64,000 nucleotides of DNA, taken from contig UQOG01000001.1 in NCBI GenBank assembly GCA_900542615.1, positions 24,497 through 88,496 of the forward strand, in the 5' to 3' direction. Numbering within the stretch: position 1 is the stretch's first letter; each line of letters starts with the position of its first letter. This DNA is from an uncultured Eubacteriales bacterium. GTDB taxonomy: Bacteria > Bacillota > Clostridia > Christensenellales > CAG-138. The translations under genes and the position numbers were made by a program. The notes under the pieces were generated by a model. The model saw only the letters and a program-made list of their open reading frames with translations, was not told where the DNA came from and ran no database searches. Shown piece after piece: positions 60,106 to 64,000 of this stretch.

Positions 60106-63100
60106 CCAGGAAAGCAAACGCCATATCCACATTGGCCCGGGAGACCATGGCGCGGATCGTGGGCAGCCCGGCAGAATGGGAATCGTTCCTTCGATCCGCC
60201 GCGCGGATGTACAAATACGCCTTCCCAGAACAGGTTCTCATCTATGCCCAGCGCCCAAACGCCACCGCCTGCGCCACGCTGGAGCAGTGGAACCGGTGCC
60301 GCTACCGCCGCTGGGTCAAGCCGGGGGCCGTGGGCATCGCCCTCCTGGAGGATACAGGCCCGCAGCTTGGGCTGAAATATGTATTCGACCTTTCCGATAC
60401 CCGGCAAACCCCATACAGCCAGCCCTTTTTCACCTGGGCATACCGGCCGGAATATGAAGAAGCGGTGCTGGAGAGCCTGGAAAACCACTTTGGCGAAGTG
60501 GAGGGGACAGGGTTTTCGCGCCGGCTCCATGCCATCGTCGGGAACCTGGTGGAAGATAACGCGGCGGAATACGCCGCAGCCCTCCAGGGGATTGCAGCGG
60601 ACAGCCACCTGGGGGATACCGATCCGCCGGTTCTCTTGGAGCTGCTAAAGCTGGCCGCAGCTCCCAGCGTGGAATATATGATCCTTTGCCGTCTGGGCCT
60701 TCCCGCAGCGCCTATCGGGGAAGGGGACATGCAGGCGGTTACCTTATTTAATACGCAGGAAACAGCCGCCCAACTGGGCGCGGTTGTAAGCGATATAGCA
60801 AAGATGGCCCTTGGCCAGATCGAGCGGACGGTGAAGTCCATAGAAAAAGAGGCCGGCACATTTGCAAAATCCGAACGGGTAACGGAAAATGAACTGGAAG
60901 AAGAAATCAAAAGGAGTGTGGGATATGGAACTGACATACCGGCAGGAGGCCAATTACCGGATTCCCGACTTGACGTTGGAACAGGAGCAGGAAGCGCCGG
61001 GCAAGTACGGGATGCTGCGCAAGCGGTACCTGAAGGAGCACCGGAAGGGGACATACGCAGGGTTATTGCTGAACGGGACGCTGCAAGCCCATCTCTTGGA
61101 GGTGGATCGGGCAGTCCGGGCCCAGGTGGAACAGACCATGCAGGAGCTGGCCAAGGCCGAGGGGGTGCGCGAGGAACAGAAAGCCCAAGACCCGCTGGCA
61201 TGGACCGCCCGGATGAACAACATCCGCCAGCGGGCCGAGGAGCTGGCCATGGAGCTGATCTACAGCTAGAAGAAACCAATGAAAGGCCGGAGGCTTTGAA
61301 AAGCCCCGGCCTTTCTCTTTCCGCCCTGGCAGGGGTAGAGGAACAGATGGCCAACATCCTGGCAGCGGAGCACCCCGGCCCCTTTGCCATCCATCAAGGG
61401 GAGATCGATCATGTGCTGCGCCGGGGCAGCGGATTCCAAAATGGCAAGCTCCGCATTTTCCTATACTACCAGCAAACGCATCCCTTGCAGGAGCGGGCTG
61501 CGTTTCTTAAAAAGGAATACGGCATAGGGGGCGGCTCCCACGTCTTTACCAATGGCCGAAAGGGGAATATCTGGTACGACGGCAAGGGCCTATGCATCAG
61601 CCAGGACAGCGGCAGCGCCTTTTCCAACCCGGATTGGCGCATATCCTGGCGCAAGGCCGCCCAGCGGATCGGGGAACTGATCGCCCAGGGCCAATATCTG
61701 ACGGAAGGGGAACAGGCCCAGCTTGCGCAATATCAGGAGGCGCAACCCATAGACCGGCCCCAAACTTCACTGGAAACCATGGTCCTTGCGCAGGAGGAGC
61801 GCAGCCGTCAGCCGGGAGAATACCGGCTTTCCTTGGGGGATACGGTATTCCTCCATGGGCAGGCGCACGTCATTCTTTCCATGGCGGGGGAGCTGGTAGA
61901 ACTGACGGACCCTCAATATCCTCTCTTAACCGTGTCCTATCCGCAGGAACAGTTTATTCGCCTGGTGGGGCAGGACAAGCGAAATGACCGCCTGCTTGCG
62001 CCGGAACAGCGAAATGACCTCGGCATTCGTCCCGACGCCCTTTCTCCAGAACAGGTTTCCCCGGCTTTAGACGGCCCGGCGCCGGATTCCAAGCAGAAAC
62101 GCACCCCGAAAACAACGGCCGCGCGGAATTTTGATAGGCTCATGGCCCTTGCGCCCGAGCTTCTCACCGGGGAGGCATTCTATCTGCGCTTCACTGCCGG
62201 GGACGCCTTTATGCCCCTTTCCATGGACTATCTTGGGGAGAATCGAATTTCTATATCCCATACCTATTTGCAAAACGGCGATCTCATGGCTGATCCGGAT
62301 ATGGAATTCGTATTCGATTTGGAAAACAAGACCCTTTCTGCCCGCACCTTTCAGCAGGATGGGATCGGCCTATATCAAACCGTTGAGAACCAGCAGGGCG
62401 AAGTCGATAATCCGGATTTAGAACGCCAACTCAACAGCTTTGCCCGCCAATGGTTCGACAATATTCAAAGCCAGGATTACCGGCGTCAGCGTATGCATGT
62501 ACGCTATCACGAGGTGGATTTTGAGGCCATCTATGGCCAGGAAGGACAAATTGTCTCCTTTGGAGGTTGGGATCGGGATGGCGGCCAGCCCCATGACGAA
62601 TGGTTTGCAGCTGTTCGCGGATACGCCAAAGAACACGGTATTCTATATTCCCTGGGCTATGGTTCCCTGGGCAACGGGACCACCGTTTGGAACATATTGG
62701 AGGAAGCCGGCCATGATTACCGCACCATCGCCCACATTGGGACGGATGGCTTAGTGCAGACATATTCGCCGTTGCCGGACTATATCCTAGCGGAAATCCA
62801 ACGGGTAGCCCAAGCGGAACAGCAGCGGGCGCAACAGAATCCCCCCGTCCCATTCCCCGCATCCAGCGCCGAGGAAGCCACGGAGGAACAACCGGCGGGG
62901 AAACCGGAACGTCAATCGGAACCCATAGCCATCTATCCTGCACAACAGAACAACCTGCCCTTTGACGTGGTAGTGGAACGGCTGCATATCCCGGATGGGA
63001 AACCGGATAGGCCGCCAACCCTAGATTACCGAATCACCGACGACGCCCTGGGCCATGGCGGGCCCAAGGCAAAATTCCGCATGAACCTGGAGGCTATCCG

Positions 63101-63648
63101 CACCCTGGGCAAGATCGAAGGGGAAAACCGCCGCGCAACCCAGCAAGAGCAGGCGGTGTTGGCCAAATATGTGGGCTGGGGCGGCATCCCCCAGGCGTTC
63201 GACCCCAACAACAGCGCCTGGGCCAGTGAATATGCGGAGTTAAAGGCGGCATTGACCGAAACGGAGTACGAATCCGCCCGGGCATCCACGCTGAACGCCC
63301 ACTATACCTCCCCCATTGTCATTAAGGCCGTATACCAGGCCATAGAAAATTTGGGCTTCCAGCGGGGCAATATTCTGGAGCCATCCTGCGGCATCGGGAA
63401 TTTTTTCGGCCTGCTGCCGGAGCAAATGGCAGGCAGCAAGCGTTACGGCGTGGAGCTTGACGCCATCACCGGCCGCATCGCCCGGCAGCTCTATCAGAAT
63501 GCGGATATCCAGATCAAAGGCTTCGAGGACGCGGACTACCCGGACAATTTCTTCGACCTGGCCATCGGCAATGTGCCCTTCGGCAACTACGGCGTTTCGG
63601 ATCAGCGGTACGATAAGTATAAATTCCACATCCACGATTATTTTTTCG
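60102..63648 (+). CDS. Giant ICE protein, DUF6908/N6-methylase-helicase type, cut by a group II intron
   Basis: An open frame of 1182 residues up to the intron; intact relatives in Tn1549-like elements are about 2000-3000 residues. N-terminal domain (about 1-275): RLHAIVGNLVEDNA, YMILCRLGLP. Residues about 275-400 are a Gly/Ala/Pro-rich linker overprinted by TnpV in another frame. Then an HEAT/DUF-rich middle (EEQMANILAAEHPGPFAIHQ), and from about 970 an N6-adenine methylase core: ILEPSCGIGNFFGLLPEQM and the catalytic-type FFDLAIGNVPFGNYGV (NPPF-like NVPF). The helicase half would follow the intron. Start ATG 60102 after TAGGAGGCCCA. The frame continues a few codons to a stop at 63665 inside the intron. 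Confidence 0.8.
60925..61269 (+). CDS. TnpV-like protein, nested out of frame in the giant ICE gene
   Basis: A 114-residue protein: MELTYRQEANYRIPDLTLEQ, LRKRYLKEHRKGTYAGLLLN, AWTARMNNIRQRAEELAMEL. These match TnpV, a small protein of Clostridial mobile elements of uncertain role. It lies in the +1 frame inside the giant protein's linker. AAGGAG (60911-60916) stands eight bases before the ATG, a well-placed ribosome-binding site that the host frame has no need for, and codon choice (many GAG, CTG) suits a real gene. The host frame through this region is low-complexity. Both may be translated. Confidence 0.8.
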   Translation: MELTYRQEANYRIPDLTLEQEQEAPGKYGMLRKRYLKEHRKGTYAGLLLNGTLQAHLLEVDRAVRAQVEQTMQELAKAEGVREEQKAQDPLAWTARMNNIRQRAEELAMELIYS

Positions 63649-64000
63649 GTGCGACTCGTTCCTAAGTGAAAAGCTTAGGTGCAAATTTGAAAGTGAGGTG
63701 AGACAGAATATTTGCAAACTAACAATTCGATTGGTGGAATGATGGAGTAACGCCCTGAAACGCCAACCTTAATACTCCGACTGGCTCTGCTCAAAAAGCA
63801 GATGTTCAGAAGCTCGGTGAAGTCGGCAGAGAGCTACCGTCTTACAGTCATGAAAACAACTGTAACGAAAGCTGTCCAGAGGTGGATGGTGTAGCCTATA
63901 TGCCGGAGGTCTACAAAGTATCTATGGTGAGAATGACTGTAAAAGGTCTGACGAATCCTCGAATGTAAGGGTCTATAAGTAGGCTGTATAGAAATGTGCA
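63649..64000 (+). mobile_element. Group II intron, 5' part (continues past the window)
   Basis: Begins GTGCGAC at 63649-63655, the conserved 5' end of group II introns (GUGYG), directly after the exon text ...TTTTTTCG that ends Phe plus one base of the next codon. What follows is AT-balanced, non-coding and rich in paired pieces (for example CTCTGCTC / GAGCAGA-like), as domain I would be. CGAAAG at 63866-63871 could be an EBS1 for the last exon bases TTTTCG (one G-U). The intron end, maturase and 3' exon are outside the window. Confidence 0.75.

Overview
The window looks like a chromosome segment of an anaerobic gut Firmicute (class Clostridia). Most of it is high-GC. It encodes a glycyl-radical enzyme with its radical-SAM activase, a BMP-type nucleoside ABC transporter, PucR and NCS1 permease genes, Gram-positive lipoproteins with clear lipoboxes, a Cna-B/SpaA surface protein, and part of an integrative conjugative element (ICE). 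The species cannot be told from sequence alone. No rRNA, tRNA or CRISPR array was seen.

Layout. (1) 1-3.36 kb, host: ROK sugar kinase, YbaK-type editing protein, flavin reductase, DUF7000 protein, and a PNPOx-family gene that has lost its 5' end. (2) 3.37-15.4 kb, lower-GC foreign island: an ISL3 transposase remnant at the left edge, a YgjV-like protein, an XRE fragment and DUF6061. Then a nine-gene minus-strand operon with a divergent MerR regulator encodes AKR, RibD-like reductase, flavin reductase, flavodoxin-hydrolase lipoprotein, DUF4405, DUF362 lipoprotein, permease, flavodoxin lipoprotein and double-hydrolase lipoprotein. The right edge carries what looks like mobile-element (oriT-like) DNA fused to a glycyl-radical enzyme lacking its N-terminus. 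(3) 15.4-33.5 kb, host metabolism: glycyl-radical enzyme, activase and a ROK-like kinase; a histidine kinase/response regulator next to a BMP-family nucleoside ABC transporter (ATPase, two permeases, lipoprotein); then PucR regulator, cytosine/hydantoin permease, DUF917 and hydantoinase/oxoprolinase, which read as a nucleobase or hydantoin uptake and breakdown locus. (4) 33.8-45.7 kb, secreted proteins and decay: two genes sharing a 500-bp nearly identical block, a CAP+SH3 protein, a family of DUF6034-type lipoproteins at different stages of decay (one split by a VanZ-like insertion), an IS1182-type remnant and a deacetylase fragment. (5) 46.2-64 kb, ICE-like module: DUF4143 ATPase, ParA, ParB, MITE-like element, DUF7007 protein, an 11-repeat Cna-B surface protein, two Phd/RelE toxin-antitoxin modules (one broken), an orphan MNT nucleotidyltransferase, an Ig-like membrane protein, and a giant methylase/helicase-type ICE protein. 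The last contains an out-of-frame TnpV gene and is cut by the 5' end of a group II intron that runs off the window.

Most interesting: the MerR-controlled operon of extracytoplasmic flavodoxin lipoproteins with a DUF4405 membrane protein; the TnpV gene overprinted inside the giant ICE protein with its own ribosome-binding site; the group II intron placed so that splicing would restore that protein; and several rearrangement scars (VanZ insertion, pilin 3'-end duplicated into a RelE gene, 500-bp duplication).
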